8,292 nt of DNA from Lysobacteraceae bacterium (GCA_012516015.1 JAAYXG010000115.1:1-8292); one strand, 5' to 3'; shown: positions 1-6,047, numbered from the stretch's first letter. Program-made: numbers and translations. Notes: generated from the letters alone by a model not told the origin.

Positions 1-966
1 GCGCTCGTGCGCTCGATCAAGGGATTCGAGAACGCGCATATCACGCGTCCCGGATATGCGATCGAGTACGACTACTTCGATCCGCGAGACTTGCAGCCGA
101 CGCTCGAGACGAAGTTCCTGGAAGGACTATTTTTCGCGGGCCAGATCAACGGCACGACCGGATACGAGGAAGCGGCGGCGCAAGGGCTTCTCGCCGGGCT
201 CAACGCGGCGGGAAAGGTCTTGGGGCGCGAACCGTGGTCACCGCGTCGCGACGAAGCCTACATCGGCGTGCTCGTCGACGATCTCATCACGCGCGGCACG
301 AGCGAGCCGTATCGAATGTTTACGAGTCGCGCGGAATACCGGCTGCTCTTGCGCGAGGACAACGCGGATTTTCGCCTGACGCCGAAAGCGCGCGAATTGG
401 GTCTCATCGACGATGAGCGTTGGCGCTTTTTCGAGTCGAAACGGGAGGCGACTGCGCGCGAGATCGCTCGACTCGAGAAGACTGTCGTGCATCCCGGCAG
501 CGTGCCTGAGAACGTCGCGCCGGAGCTTTTCGGCGGCGAGCTGACGCGACCGATGCATGCGTTCGATCTGTTGCGGCGGCCCGAGGTTTCGCACGCCGCG
601 TTGACGTCGCTCGCCAGCGTGGGACAAGCCGAATGGATGGCTGCGCACGATGCGGACGAGCGCCTGGTCGAACAGGTTCGCCTGCAGACCGAGGTCCTTG
701 CGAAATACACCGGCTATATCGATCGACAGCGAGAGGAGATCGAGCGCCAGCGCCGTCACGAAGAAGCGAAGCTCCCCGCCGATCTCGACTATGCGGAAGT
801 CCGCGGCCTGTCGATCGAAGTGCGTCAGCGGCTGAAGGAAGCGCGTCCGACGACACTGGGTCAGGCGGCACGCGTGCCTGGTGTTACGCCCGCAGCCATT
901 TCATTGTTGCTCGTGCACCTGAAGAAGCGCTCAGGCGTTCACCGAGCAGCGGAAGCAGTGGGCTAG
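1..966 (+). CDS. mnmG: tRNA uridine-5-carboxymethylaminomethyl modification enzyme MnmG (GidA), C-terminal half, 5' partial
   Basis: With MnmE, the MnmG family uses FAD and a folate-derived carbon to install the (carboxymethyl)aminomethyl group at C5 of wobble U34 in a subset of cytoplasmic tRNAs. The window opens inside the gene, so the Rossmann GxGxxG region is missing; about 321 codons remain of a family length near 630. Seen here: the [22 protein letters not shown] block at the left edge, the FAD-contacting [16 protein letters not shown] segment (about codons 48-63), [16 protein letters not shown] (about 108-123), the helical GidA-associated region with [15 protein letters not shown], and the conserved tail [20 protein letters not shown] followed by [17 protein letters not shown]. 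It ends at TAG 964-966. The in-frame GTG at 7 is internal, because the conserved block continues upstream of it. rsmG, the common downstream neighbour, is absent. Confidence 0.97.
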   Translation, partial: ALVRSIKGFENAHITRPGYAIEYDYFDPRDLQPTLETKFLEGLFFAGQINGTTGYEEAAAQGLLAGLNAAGKVLGREPWSPRRDEAYIGVLVDDLITRGTSEPYRMFTSRAEYRLLLREDNADFRLTPKARELGLIDDERWRFFESKREATAREIARLEKTVVHPGSVPENVAPELFGGELTRPMHAFDLLRRPEVSHAALTSLASVGQAEWMAAHDADERLVEQVRLQTEVLAKYTGYIDRQREEIERQRRHEEAKLPADLDYAEVRGLSIEVRQRLKEARPTTLGQAARVPGVTPAAISLLLVHLKKRSGVHRAAEAVG

Positions 967-1025
967 ACAGGCCGAAGTCTCATGCCCGTTTGCGCAGCGC
1001 GCCGGACCCGCCTCTTTGTCTAGTC
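961..1025 (+). repeat. Inverted repeat spanning the mnmG stop codon
   Basis: CTAGACA (963-969) is the exact reverse complement of TGTCTAG (1017-1023). One G-U and one G-C pair extend the stem outward to 961/1025. After a 4-nt bulge, GGC (970-972) can also pair with GCC (1010-1012). The stem contains the mnmG stop codon. No T-tract follows, so it is not a canonical intrinsic terminator; it may be a 3'-end or processing structure, or chance. Confidence 0.3.
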
Positions 1026-1105
1026 GAACGAACGTCGGCTCGCACACGTCGCGTCATATTCCGTAAAGTTCAGTCCGTTCGCGCCGATAGAGCTTGTGAA
1101 CTCCT

Positions 1106-1128
1106 TCATCGTTTGCCCCCGACGATGA
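1106..1128. repeat. Short hairpin upstream of the NfeD-like gene
   Basis: TCATCGT (1106-1112) and ACGATGA (1122-1128) form a perfect 7-bp inverted repeat with a 9-nt C-rich loop. It lies 34 bp before the TTG start of the NfeD-like gene. No T-tract occurs on either side, so a terminator is not supported. It could affect the leader of that mRNA, or be chance. Confidence 0.25.
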
Positions 1129-1162
1129 CTGGTACGCTGCGCGTGCGCCCCCAGGGACTTGT

Positions 1163-1459
1163 TTGGCACTTATGACGTGGTTTGTAATTTTCGCCTGCTC
1201 CGTATTCGGACTCTACTTCTGGCGACTGCACCGCCAGCAGCAACGCGAGCTCAATAGCCCTTTGGCGAGTCATCGCCTCGGACACAGTCATATCGGTCAA
1301 GTGGTCGTGCTCGAGAGCGGCTTGCAGAATGGCACGGGCCGCATTCGCCTCGGCAATCGGGAATGGGCGATTCGCGGCCCCAATCTGCCGCCCGGCGCAA
1401 AGGCGCGCGTCACCGGCGTCGACGGCACCGTCCTGCTCGTCGATCGCGTCGCGGCCTAG
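1163..1459 (+). CDS. Short membrane-anchored NfeD-like (YbbK-type) OB-domain protein
   Basis: The predicted product has 98 residues: an N-terminal hydrophobic segment (about 5-20, TWFVIFACSVFGLYFW), a basic linker (RLHRQQQR), then a small beta-rich domain. Residues about 44-96, with IGQVVVLESGLQNGTGRIRL, NREWAIRG, LPPGAKARVTGVDGTVLLV, resemble the soluble C-terminal OB fold of NfeD/YbbK proteins (L.NG.GR.RLG..EW...G..LP.G..V.V..V.G..L.V). Those proteins usually carry several membrane helices and partner a stomatin/SPFH protein such as QmcA. Here only one helix is present and no SPFH gene is in view. Start choice: AGGGA at 1153-1157 sits 5 nt before TTG 1163 but 14 nt before ATG 1172; the ATG gives a 95-residue protein with the same helix. 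The fold is inferred from motif memory; function is unknown. The 3' end converges on the next gene with 19 bp between them. Confidence 0.75.
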   Translation: MALMTWFVIFACSVFGLYFWRLHRQQQRELNSPLASHRLGHSHIGQVVVLESGLQNGTGRIRLGNREWAIRGPNLPPGAKARVTGVDGTVLLVDRVAA

Positions 1460-1478
1460 AGCGAACGACCCCGTCGGA

Positions 1479-2615
1479 TCACGGTGCAGGCGGAGTCGCG
1501 CTGCAGCCTTGCTCCTTCATCGCGCGAGCGGAGAAGTCTTTCCACAGCTGCTCTGCCTGCTCGCGCGCTTTCTCGAGGAGCGCTTCTTCCGCGTTCTGCG
1601 TGAGCGCTCTTATCGCTTGGGCGAAGCCGGTCGCGTGCACGATATAGGCATCGCCCATACATCCCGCTTCATTCAATCGGTCGCCGAAGTACTGCCACGC
1701 GAGCAGCTGCGCTCGAGACATTCGCCCGCCCCAGGGCATGCGAGCCATAGACAGAAATGCGGTCGGCTCCCCATCGCGTGCGGCATCGATGCCGAACGCG
1801 CGTGCGCTCGATGCATCCGCCGGATGTCCGTCGCAGCCGAGCGCCATGCAATTTGCGAGGTCGACTTTGGCTTTCGGCATCGTCGTTCCCGCCTGCTTCA
1901 AGTAGAGCCGGATCGATGCCACGTCCTCGGTGCGCTCGGCACGCTGCACATCGATCACGCGACGAGTCGCGACGGCATACATCGCCGGTGCGTACCCCTT
2001 CTTCGCGGCCGCTTCTAAGAGCGCATCGCGGATTCTCGGATCGCGCGTGAACTGCGCGAGCTCGGTGGCGCTCGCCGGCCGCCCGGCATCGGCCGCCTCC
2101 CGCAGGCGATCCTCGATTGCACCATAGTCGAAGCTTGCTTTGCGGCATCCTTGCACTGCGCGCGGCATGAACGCGGCCTCCGCGTGCAGTACGCCGGCGG
2201 CGCGCGCCGCGCGCTCGGGGGGCAGGATGCTACTCAGCTTGTCGATTTGCTCCTCGAGATTCGGCGGCCGTGCACTGCCGACGCGACTACACCAATGCTG
2301 GATTCGCACGAGCGCAATGTTCGCCTCTTCGCTCCCCTTTGCTGCCGCGTCGCCGAGCGCCGCGACCGCGCGGTCGGCGTGACCGCGCGCGAGATCGTCG
2401 ATCGCAGTTTGCGGGACGTGCAGCCCACGCAAGTTCCGCCAGTGCGTGACGCGTTGCAGCTGCTCGTAGAACCGAGCTTCGTCAGTCGGAACGACGTTAC
2501 CCGCATGGGCTGCTTCGTTCGGCGCCGTCTCGTTCTGAGTCTTCGGCGCTTCGATCGCATGCGCACACGTCGCTGCTAGGAGAATCGCACAAAATCCAGG
2601 CAACGAGCTGCGCAT
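1479..2615 (-). CDS. Exported hypothetical protein with Sel1-like helical stretches and six mature cysteines
   Basis: I do not recognise this 378-residue protein as a named family. Residues 1-20 look like a Sec signal peptide (positive n-region, hydrophobic core, AHA before the likely cut at 20/21); the Cys at 17 has no good lipobox. The mature part is Ala-rich and helical. Segments such as AVAALGDAAAKGSEEANIAL (about 83-102), DALLEAAAKKGYAPAMYAVA (197-216) and ARAFGIDAARDGEPTAFLSM (271-290) have the Ala/Gly spacing of degenerate Sel1/TPR-like repeats. Cysteines at 109, 157, 256, 261, 319 and 371 would allow up to three disulfides in the periplasm. The ATG start is supported by TAGGAG 8 nt upstream. 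That site overlaps the TAG stop of the SIMPL gene 11 bp before, implying one mRNA and coupled translation. A role in the envelope with the SIMPL protein is inference. Confidence 0.8.
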   Translation of the reverse strand: MRSSLPGFCAILLAATCAHAIEAPKTQNETAPNEAAHAGNVVPTDEARFYEQLQRVTHWRNLRGLHVPQTAIDDLARGHADRAVAALGDAAAKGSEEANIALVRIQHWCSRVGSARPPNLEEQIDKLSSILPPERAARAAGVLHAEAAFMPRAVQGCRKASFDYGAIEDRLREAADAGRPASATELAQFTRDPRIRDALLEAAAKKGYAPAMYAVATRRVIDVQRAERTEDVASIRLYLKQAGTTMPKAKVDLANCMALGCDGHPADASSARAFGIDAARDGEPTAFLSMARMPWGGRMSRAQLLAWQYFGDRLNEAGCMGDAYIVHATGFAQAIRALTQNAEEALLEKAREQAEQLWKDFSARAMKEQGCSATPPAP

Positions 2616-2626
2616 GCTGCTTGCTC

Positions 2627-3346
2627 CTACTGCATGGCGTCGGGGATCAGGTCGTACTCGACCTGCACATTGCCGGTGAAGCTCATCTCGCCGCTTTGAT
2701 ACGTACCCGCAGCGTCGGATTCGGCCATGGCCGCCATCGTACGCTTTTGATAAGGCATGGGCGGCGGTACGAAGCCGGAGCTGGCCGAGATCGTACGCGG
2801 CGCGCCCAAGCGCGCGCCCGCAGCCTTCGCGACGGCCTCCGCATTCAAACGCGCATCCTGCACCGCTTTCGCAAGCGCTTCGCGTTCGAGCTCGCGCCGC
2901 TTGCTCGAGTCGAGCTGCGGCTCGCTCACTTGGTTGACCCCGAGATCGACGGCACGCTCCAATAATTGCCCGAGCTTGTCGAGATCCCGCAAATCCACTT
3001 CGATCTGACGCGAAACGTAATAGCCGATCAGATGGCGTTCGCGTGCAGTGTTGTCCCAGTTGTACTCGGGTTGGACATTGATGCGGGTTGCGCGCACGTA
3101 CTTCTGATCGATCTTCAAATCGCGTGTGAGCTTCAACGCCTCATCGACGACGCGGGCGACTTCCGCGCGCGCTTCTTCGAGCTTCGGACGGCGCGACTCG
3201 ATGCCTAGGAGCACGATCGCTTTGTCGGGCTCGGCCTGAATCTCGCCTTGCCCGGAGACGGTCACGGTGCGCACGCCGGATTCGGCTGCGTTTGCGAAAG
3301 GGGATACGGCCAATATGCCGATCATCAGGAGCGCCATCTTGTACAT
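2627..3346 (-). CDS. Periplasmic SIMPL (DUF541/YggE-type) domain protein
   Basis: The predicted protein has 239 residues. Residues 1-20 form a signal peptide (MALLMIGILAVSPFANA core, ANA cleavage site). The mature protein opens with the SIMPL signature VTVSGQGEIQAEPD (28-41), followed by the alternating beta and helical pattern of DUF541. It includes IGYYVSRQIEVDLRDLDKLG (107-126), ALAKAVQDARLNAEAVAKAAG (157-177) and a C-terminal NVQVEYDL strand (226-233). Relatives are E. coli YggE and Brucella BP26, periplasmic or outer-membrane-associated proteins linked to oxidative-stress tolerance or channel-like assemblies; the biochemical role is not settled. The ATG start is preceded by GAGGA with 9-nt spacing. 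The gene lies 107 bp after gmk, in place of the rpoZ seen in many gammaproteobacteria, and 11 bp before the exported-protein gene. Its leader contains GGA-loop hairpins, annotated separately. The symbol is left blank because orthology to yggE is not proven. Confidence 0.9.
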   Translation of the reverse strand: MYKMALLMIGILAVSPFANAAESGVRTVTVSGQGEIQAEPDKAIVLLGIESRRPKLEEARAEVARVVDEALKLTRDLKIDQKYVRATRINVQPEYNWDNTARERHLIGYYVSRQIEVDLRDLDKLGQLLERAVDLGVNQVSEPQLDSSKRRELEREALAKAVQDARLNAEAVAKAAGARLGAPRTISASSGFVPPPMPYQKRTMAAMAESDAAGTYQSGEMSFTGNVQVEYDLIPDAMQ

Positions 3347-3349
3347 GTA

Positions 3350-3435
3350 CTCGAGTCCTCGATCGAGCCGCAGCGCGCGGCGATACGAAGTTTGTCCTGT
3401 CCTCGCACCGAGAGTTCAGCCTCCTACTCTCGTGC
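3350..3435 (-). promoter_or_regulatory. SIMPL-gene leader with two GGA-presenting hairpins (possible CsrA/RsmA-type target)
   Basis: Read on the - strand, arms at 3405-3415 and 3426-3435 form a 10-bp stem with one bulged base. Its 10-nt loop is AGGAGGCTGA (3425-3416). A second stem, CTCGA/TCGAG (3367-3363 with 3354-3350), has loop TCGAGGAC, which contains the Shine-Dalgarno GAGGA of the SIMPL gene. Two more GGA triplets lie between them (3402-3400, 3397-3395). GGA in a hairpin loop, with one site over the SD, is the known arrangement of CsrA/RsmA targets. No csrA is in the window, so regulation is inference. Confidence 0.35.
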
Positions 3436-3453
3436 GCTCGAAGCGACGGAACG

Positions 3454-4074
3454 CTAACCCAAAAGAGATCCGATGAGCGTTCGTATCTCGGATCGGTTCG
3501 CGACCAAGTGCTCGCCGCGCCCGGACGCGATCGCTTCGAGGTCGGCCGTCGCGCGTTCGAAATCGTCGTTCACGACGACATAGTCGAACTCGTCCCAATG
3601 CGACATGTCCGCGATGCTATCGCGCAGGCGCCGCGCGATGACCTCTTCGCTGTCCGTTGCGCGCGTTCGCAAACGCTGCTCCAACGCCTCCCGCGAGGGA
3701 GGCAGGATGAAAATCGTGCGACATTCGGGCATCGCCCGGCGCACTTGCTGCGCACCTTGCCAATCGATCTCCAAGAGGACGTTCTCGCCTCGCGCGAGCA
3801 TCTGCTCGACCTGCGCGCGCGATGTGCCGTAACAATTGTCGAACACTTGCGCATGTTCCAGGAACTCGCCGTTCGCGACCATCCGATCGAACTCGGCGCG
3901 ATCGACGAAGAAGTAATCGTGTCCGTTCTGCTCCGTGTCGCGCGGTCGGCGAGTCGTGTACGAAATCGAAAATCGCAGCTGAGGCATGCGCTTCATGAGC
4001 GCACGAACGAGCGAGGTCTTGCCGGCGCCAGACGGCGCTGCGATCACGAACAATTTGCCGCGGGGCGTGCTCAT
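3454..4074 (-). CDS. gmk: Guanylate kinase
   Basis: Gmk phosphorylates GMP (and dGMP) to GDP with ATP in the cytoplasm, an essential step in guanine nucleotide and (p)ppGpp supply. The 206-residue length matches the family (about 207). Visible motifs: P-loop APSGAGKT (13-20), GMP-binding SISYTTRRPRDTE (36-48), NGHDYFFV (50-57), YGTSRAQVE (82-90), the DxxG-type LLEIDWQGAQQVR (100-112), and the lid with RLRTRATDSEEVIARRL (134-150). It follows yicC on the same strand after 35 bp, a common proteobacterial pairing, so the two are probably cotranscribed. The ATG follows a TAG directly and has no recognisable Shine-Dalgarno sequence; the next Met (28) lies beyond the P-loop, so this start stands. 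Downstream, the usual rpoZ is missing. Confidence 0.97.
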   Translation of the reverse strand: MSTPRGKLFVIAAPSGAGKTSLVRALMKRMPQLRFSISYTTRRPRDTEQNGHDYFFVDRAEFDRMVANGEFLEHAQVFDNCYGTSRAQVEQMLARGENVLLEIDWQGAQQVRRAMPECRTIFILPPSREALEQRLRTRATDSEEVIARRLRDSIADMSHWDEFDYVVVNDDFERATADLEAIASGRGEHLVANRSEIRTLIGSLLG

Positions 4075-4109
4075 CTAGGGATTCTGAATTGCTGTTGACG
4101 TGGATGGCG

Positions 4110-4976
4110 CTATTCGACGTTTTGTACTTGCTCGCGCATCTGCTCGATCGCCACCTTCATGTCGACTGCGGCTTTCGTCGTTTCGGCGTCCTGCGACTTG
4201 GATGACAACGTGTTCGCCTCGCGATTGAGCTCCTGCATCAGAAAATCGAGACGCCGCCCGGCCGGTTCGGAAGAAGCGAGCGCGGCTTCAACCTCGTCCA
4301 AGTGTCCGGCGAGGCGATCCAATTCCTCGTCTACGTCCATCTTGTGTGCGTACAAAACGAGCTCCTGTTCCAGCCGCTCGCTGTCCGGTGTGAGGCCGAG
4401 CTGCGAGATGCGCTCCTTGATCCGATCGCGCACGCGTTGCGAAACCTCCGGTAGCCGCACCTTTACCGCTCGTGTCTGTGCTCGCATCGTCGCACATCGT
4501 GCGAGCAGCAGCTCGCGGATCCGTTGTCCTTCGCGCAACCGCATTTCGTTGAGCTCCGTCAGCGCTTCGCGCGTGAGCTCGAGCGCCGCGGCAGTGACCG
4601 GTGCAAGATCGAGCTCTGCTTCGCGCACGATGCCCGGCCAACGCAACAGCTCCACAGGGCTGATCGGGGCAGTTTCCTTCAGGCGCTCGCGCACCTCCTC
4701 GATGCGCGCGGCGAGCTCATCGAGCAGGCGCGTGTCGAGCTCGAGTGCGCGTTGCGTATCCGCAGCGGGCTTCAGGTAGATATTCGCATCGACCTTGCCG
4801 CGCCTCAGCGAGCTCGAGATCGCTTGGCGGATCTCGTTGTCCAAGGTCCGCAGCTCCTCGGGCAGACGCACCGTAATCTCGAGATAGCGATGATTCACCG
4901 TGCGCATCTCGCAGGTGAGCGTCCCCCAAGGACCCTGACGCTCGCGTCGTGCGAAACCTGTCATGCTGCGGATCAT
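4110..4976 (-). CDS. yicC: YicC/YloC-family endoribonuclease
   Basis: The 288-residue length matches the YicC family (about 287-290). N-terminal YicC_N hallmarks are RSMTGFARRE (3-12), VNHRYLEI (27-34), LRTLDNEIR (42-50) and RRGKVDANIYL (58-68). The C-terminal DUF1732 part carries LDFLMQELNREANTLSSKS followed by the acidic and helical tail AVDMKVAIEQMREQVQNVE. Family members have been reported to be metal-dependent endoribonucleases; E. coli YicC has been linked to degradation of the small RNA RyhB. The middle (about 80-200) is Glu/Arg/Leu-rich and probably helical. GAGG lies 4 nt before the ATG. The gene is first in the leftward yicC-gmk unit, and its promoter should lie in the divergent spacer shared with the phosphatase gene. 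The symbol rests on family identity. Confidence 0.95.
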   Translation of the reverse strand: MIRSMTGFARRERQGPWGTLTCEMRTVNHRYLEITVRLPEELRTLDNEIRQAISSSLRRGKVDANIYLKPAADTQRALELDTRLLDELAARIEEVRERLKETAPISPVELLRWPGIVREAELDLAPVTAAALELTREALTELNEMRLREGQRIRELLLARCATMRAQTRAVKVRLPEVSQRVRDRIKERISQLGLTPDSERLEQELVLYAHKMDVDEELDRLAGHLDEVEAALASSEPAGRRLDFLMQELNREANTLSSKSQDAETTKAAVDMKVAIEQMREQVQNVE

Positions 4977-5014
4977 ATTGCCTCGAACCGTCGGGTTATG
5001 TGCAAGCGAGCGCG

Positions 5015-5067
5015 TTAAGTCGCAAAACGCGGATCGATGCGACGACTTAAGGCAAAAGCCGTCTTAA
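5015..5067. promoter_or_regulatory. Three TTAAG[T/A]CG elements, probable operator cluster
   Basis: TTAAGTCG occurs at 5015-5022 (+) and, inverted, at 5050-5043 (-). A near copy, TTAAGACG, lies at 5067-5060 (-) and overlaps the putative -35 of the rightward promoter. The first two form an 8-bp inverted repeat with 20 bp between arms. AT-centred motifs repeated in 53 bp of a GC-rich divergent spacer look like regulator binding sites. The regulator is unknown. Confidence 0.4.
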
Positions 5068-5092
5068 CTGCGACCGCGCGCCGGTGTATAAA
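5064..5092 (+). promoter_or_regulatory. Putative sigma70-type promoter for the phosphatase gene
   Basis: TTAACT (5064-5069, 4 of 6 to TTGACA) and TATAAA (5087-5092, 5 of 6 to TATAAT) are separated by exactly 17 bp. Transcription would start near 5099, leaving a leader of about 100 nt to the GTG at 5201 or about 190 nt to the TTG at 5288. It faces the PP2C-rph-rdgB-hemW unit, and its -35 overlaps the third TTAAG[T/A]CG element. Confidence 0.5.
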
Positions 5093-5130
5093 GCGCCGCT
5101 AAGATAATCTGATCTGCTGCCAGTGTCCGA

Positions 5131-5144
5131 GAATCCGCGGATTC
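5131..5144. repeat. Perfect 14-bp palindrome GAATCCGCGGATTC
   Basis: The sequence equals its own reverse complement and sits about 32 nt downstream of the predicted transcription start of the phosphatase gene. A dimeric regulator site or a small RNA stem are both possible. A 14-bp perfect palindrome is unlikely by chance at any one place, but no family match is recognised. Confidence 0.4.
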
Positions 5145-5175
5145 GCCACAACCGTCAGATGTCGACCAGGAAGCG

Positions 5176-5262
5176 ATGAAGGCCCAGATAACGGCCCAGG
5201 GTGGACCCAAGGTCAACCGAGGTGGCAGGGCACATCGACGCTTTCCAAAGTGTAACAGTTGA
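5176..5262 (+). CDS. Possible 28-codon leader ORF, basic peptide
   Basis: ATG at 5176 is preceded by AGGA (5168-5171) at 4-nt spacing, a better ribosome site than that of the GTG at 5201. It encodes a 28-residue Lys/Arg-rich peptide (begins MKAQITAQGG) and stops at TGA 5260-5262. It overlaps the first 62 nt of the longest phosphatase reading frame and ends 25 nt before the alternative TTG start at 5288. It could be a leader peptide coupled to phosphatase translation, or chance. No homology is recognised. Confidence 0.2.
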   Translation: MKAQITAQGGPKVNRGGRAHRRFPKCNS

Positions 5263-6034
5263 GCGCCGTTTCGGCCGGAGCCCGCGCTTGCGGATCGAGC
5301 ATGCTGACCTGAGTCTGATCGGAGACCGGGAAGACAACCAAGACCGAGTTGCCGTCGCCGCGAACGACCATGCCGTGCTGCTGATCGTCATCGACGGTAT
5401 GGGAGGCCATTCGGACGGCAGCCGCGCCGCGGACACGGCGCTCAAGAGCCTGCTCGATTCGTTCCACCAGACACCCACGCCGATCTTCGATCCGCTCGGC
5501 TTCCTGCATCTGTCGCTGAGCCGCGCTCACGACGAGGTGGCAGGGCTCGGCAATTCACAGAGCATCGACGCGCGCCCCCGCGCGACGACGGCAATCTGCC
5601 TGGTACAGGACGGGGCCGCCTACTGGGCGCACATCGGCGATAGCCGTGTCTACCACATTCGACACGGCAAGGTGCTCGAGCGCACGCGCGATCACAGTCA
5701 CGTCGAGTTGCTGCTCCGAGAAGGCAAGATCACCGAGGAGGAGATCGCCAACCACCCGATGCGCAACTTCGTCGAGTGCTGCCTTGGCGGCGATCCGGCC
5801 ATCCCCGAGATGACGATCAACGGTCGCCGGGTGCTGCAACCGGGCGATGTCATTCTTTTGTGCACGGACGGCATTTGGGCGAACTTGCGCGACCCCGACA
5901 TTGCCGCGTTCTTCCGCGACGACACACAGCATCTTCGCGCATGGCTCGAGGCGCTCGGACGACGCGCGGTGCAGGCCTCGGCCCCCTTCAGCGATAATGC
6001 CTCCGCCGTCGTTTTGCGATGGATCGGCGACTGA
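5201..6034 (+). CDS. PP2C-family protein serine/threonine phosphatase
   Basis: PP2C (PPM) enzymes are Mn/Mg-dependent phosphatases removing phosphate from Ser/Thr. In the 277-residue frame the metal-binding and core motifs are all visible: GDREDNQDRV (41-50), VIDGMGGHSDG (63-73, metal Asp 65), ATTAICLV (128-135), AHIGDSRVY (143-151, Asp147), TRDHSHVELLLREGKIT (162-178), LLCTDGIWANL (219-229, Asp223) and SDNASAVVLRW (264-274, Asp265). The enzyme therefore looks active, cytoplasmic and single-domain, with no membrane helix. An in-frame TAA at 5189 bounds the frame, so GTG 5201 is the earliest start, but it has only a poor ribosome site. TTG 5288 (residue 30) has GGAG 7 nt upstream and would begin at the first family beta strand (LRIEHADLSLIG), so the true protein may be 248 residues. 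It lies first in the unit leading to rph. No kinase is in view. Confidence 0.93.
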   Translation: MDPRSTEVAGHIDAFQSVTVERRFGRSPRLRIEHADLSLIGDREDNQDRVAVAANDHAVLLIVIDGMGGHSDGSRAADTALKSLLDSFHQTPTPIFDPLGFLHLSLSRAHDEVAGLGNSQSIDARPRATTAICLVQDGAAYWAHIGDSRVYHIRHGKVLERTRDHSHVELLLREGKITEEEIANHPMRNFVECCLGGDPAIPEMTINGRRVLQPGDVILLCTDGIWANLRDPDIAAFFRDDTQHLRAWLEALGRRAVQASAPFSDNASAVVLRWIGD

Positions 6035-6047
6035 CTGAATGCCAGGA

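Noticed and set aside
7..966. A complete short MnmG-like protein starting at GTG 7
   Set aside because: Conserved MnmG sequence continues to the left edge in the same frame, so the GTG is internal and the gene is cut by the window.
633..1175. Possible rsmG remnant after mnmG in another frame
   Set aside because: The translation shows no RsmG SAM-binding motif, is Arg/Ser-rich, and mostly overlaps the real mnmG frame.
1460..1478. Bidirectional terminator between the convergent NfeD-like and exported-protein genes
   Set aside because: The 19-bp gap has no stem of useful length and no T-tract on either strand.
1329..2018. 229-codon open frame on the + strand opposite the exported protein
   Set aside because: The - strand frame has a signal peptide, a good ribosome site and coherent helical composition. 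The + frame has neither.
3331..3411. 27-codon GTG-initiated ORF on the - strand after the AGGAGG at 3424-3419
   Set aside because: The start lies 11 nt from the SD, the frame overlaps the SIMPL start, and the peptide shows no pattern. The AGGAGG is better explained as a hairpin loop.
3292..4098. 268-codon open frame on the + strand opposite gmk and the SIMPL start
   Set aside because: It lies opposite an intact guanylate kinase, its composition is Arg/Ala-rich, and no motif is recognisable; shadow frame.
4995..5025. Leftward promoter for yicC (TTGCGA and CATAAC on the - strand)
   Set aside because: Each box matches only 4 of 6 and the spacing is 19 bp. A yicC promoter must exist nearby, but this one is too weak to annotate.
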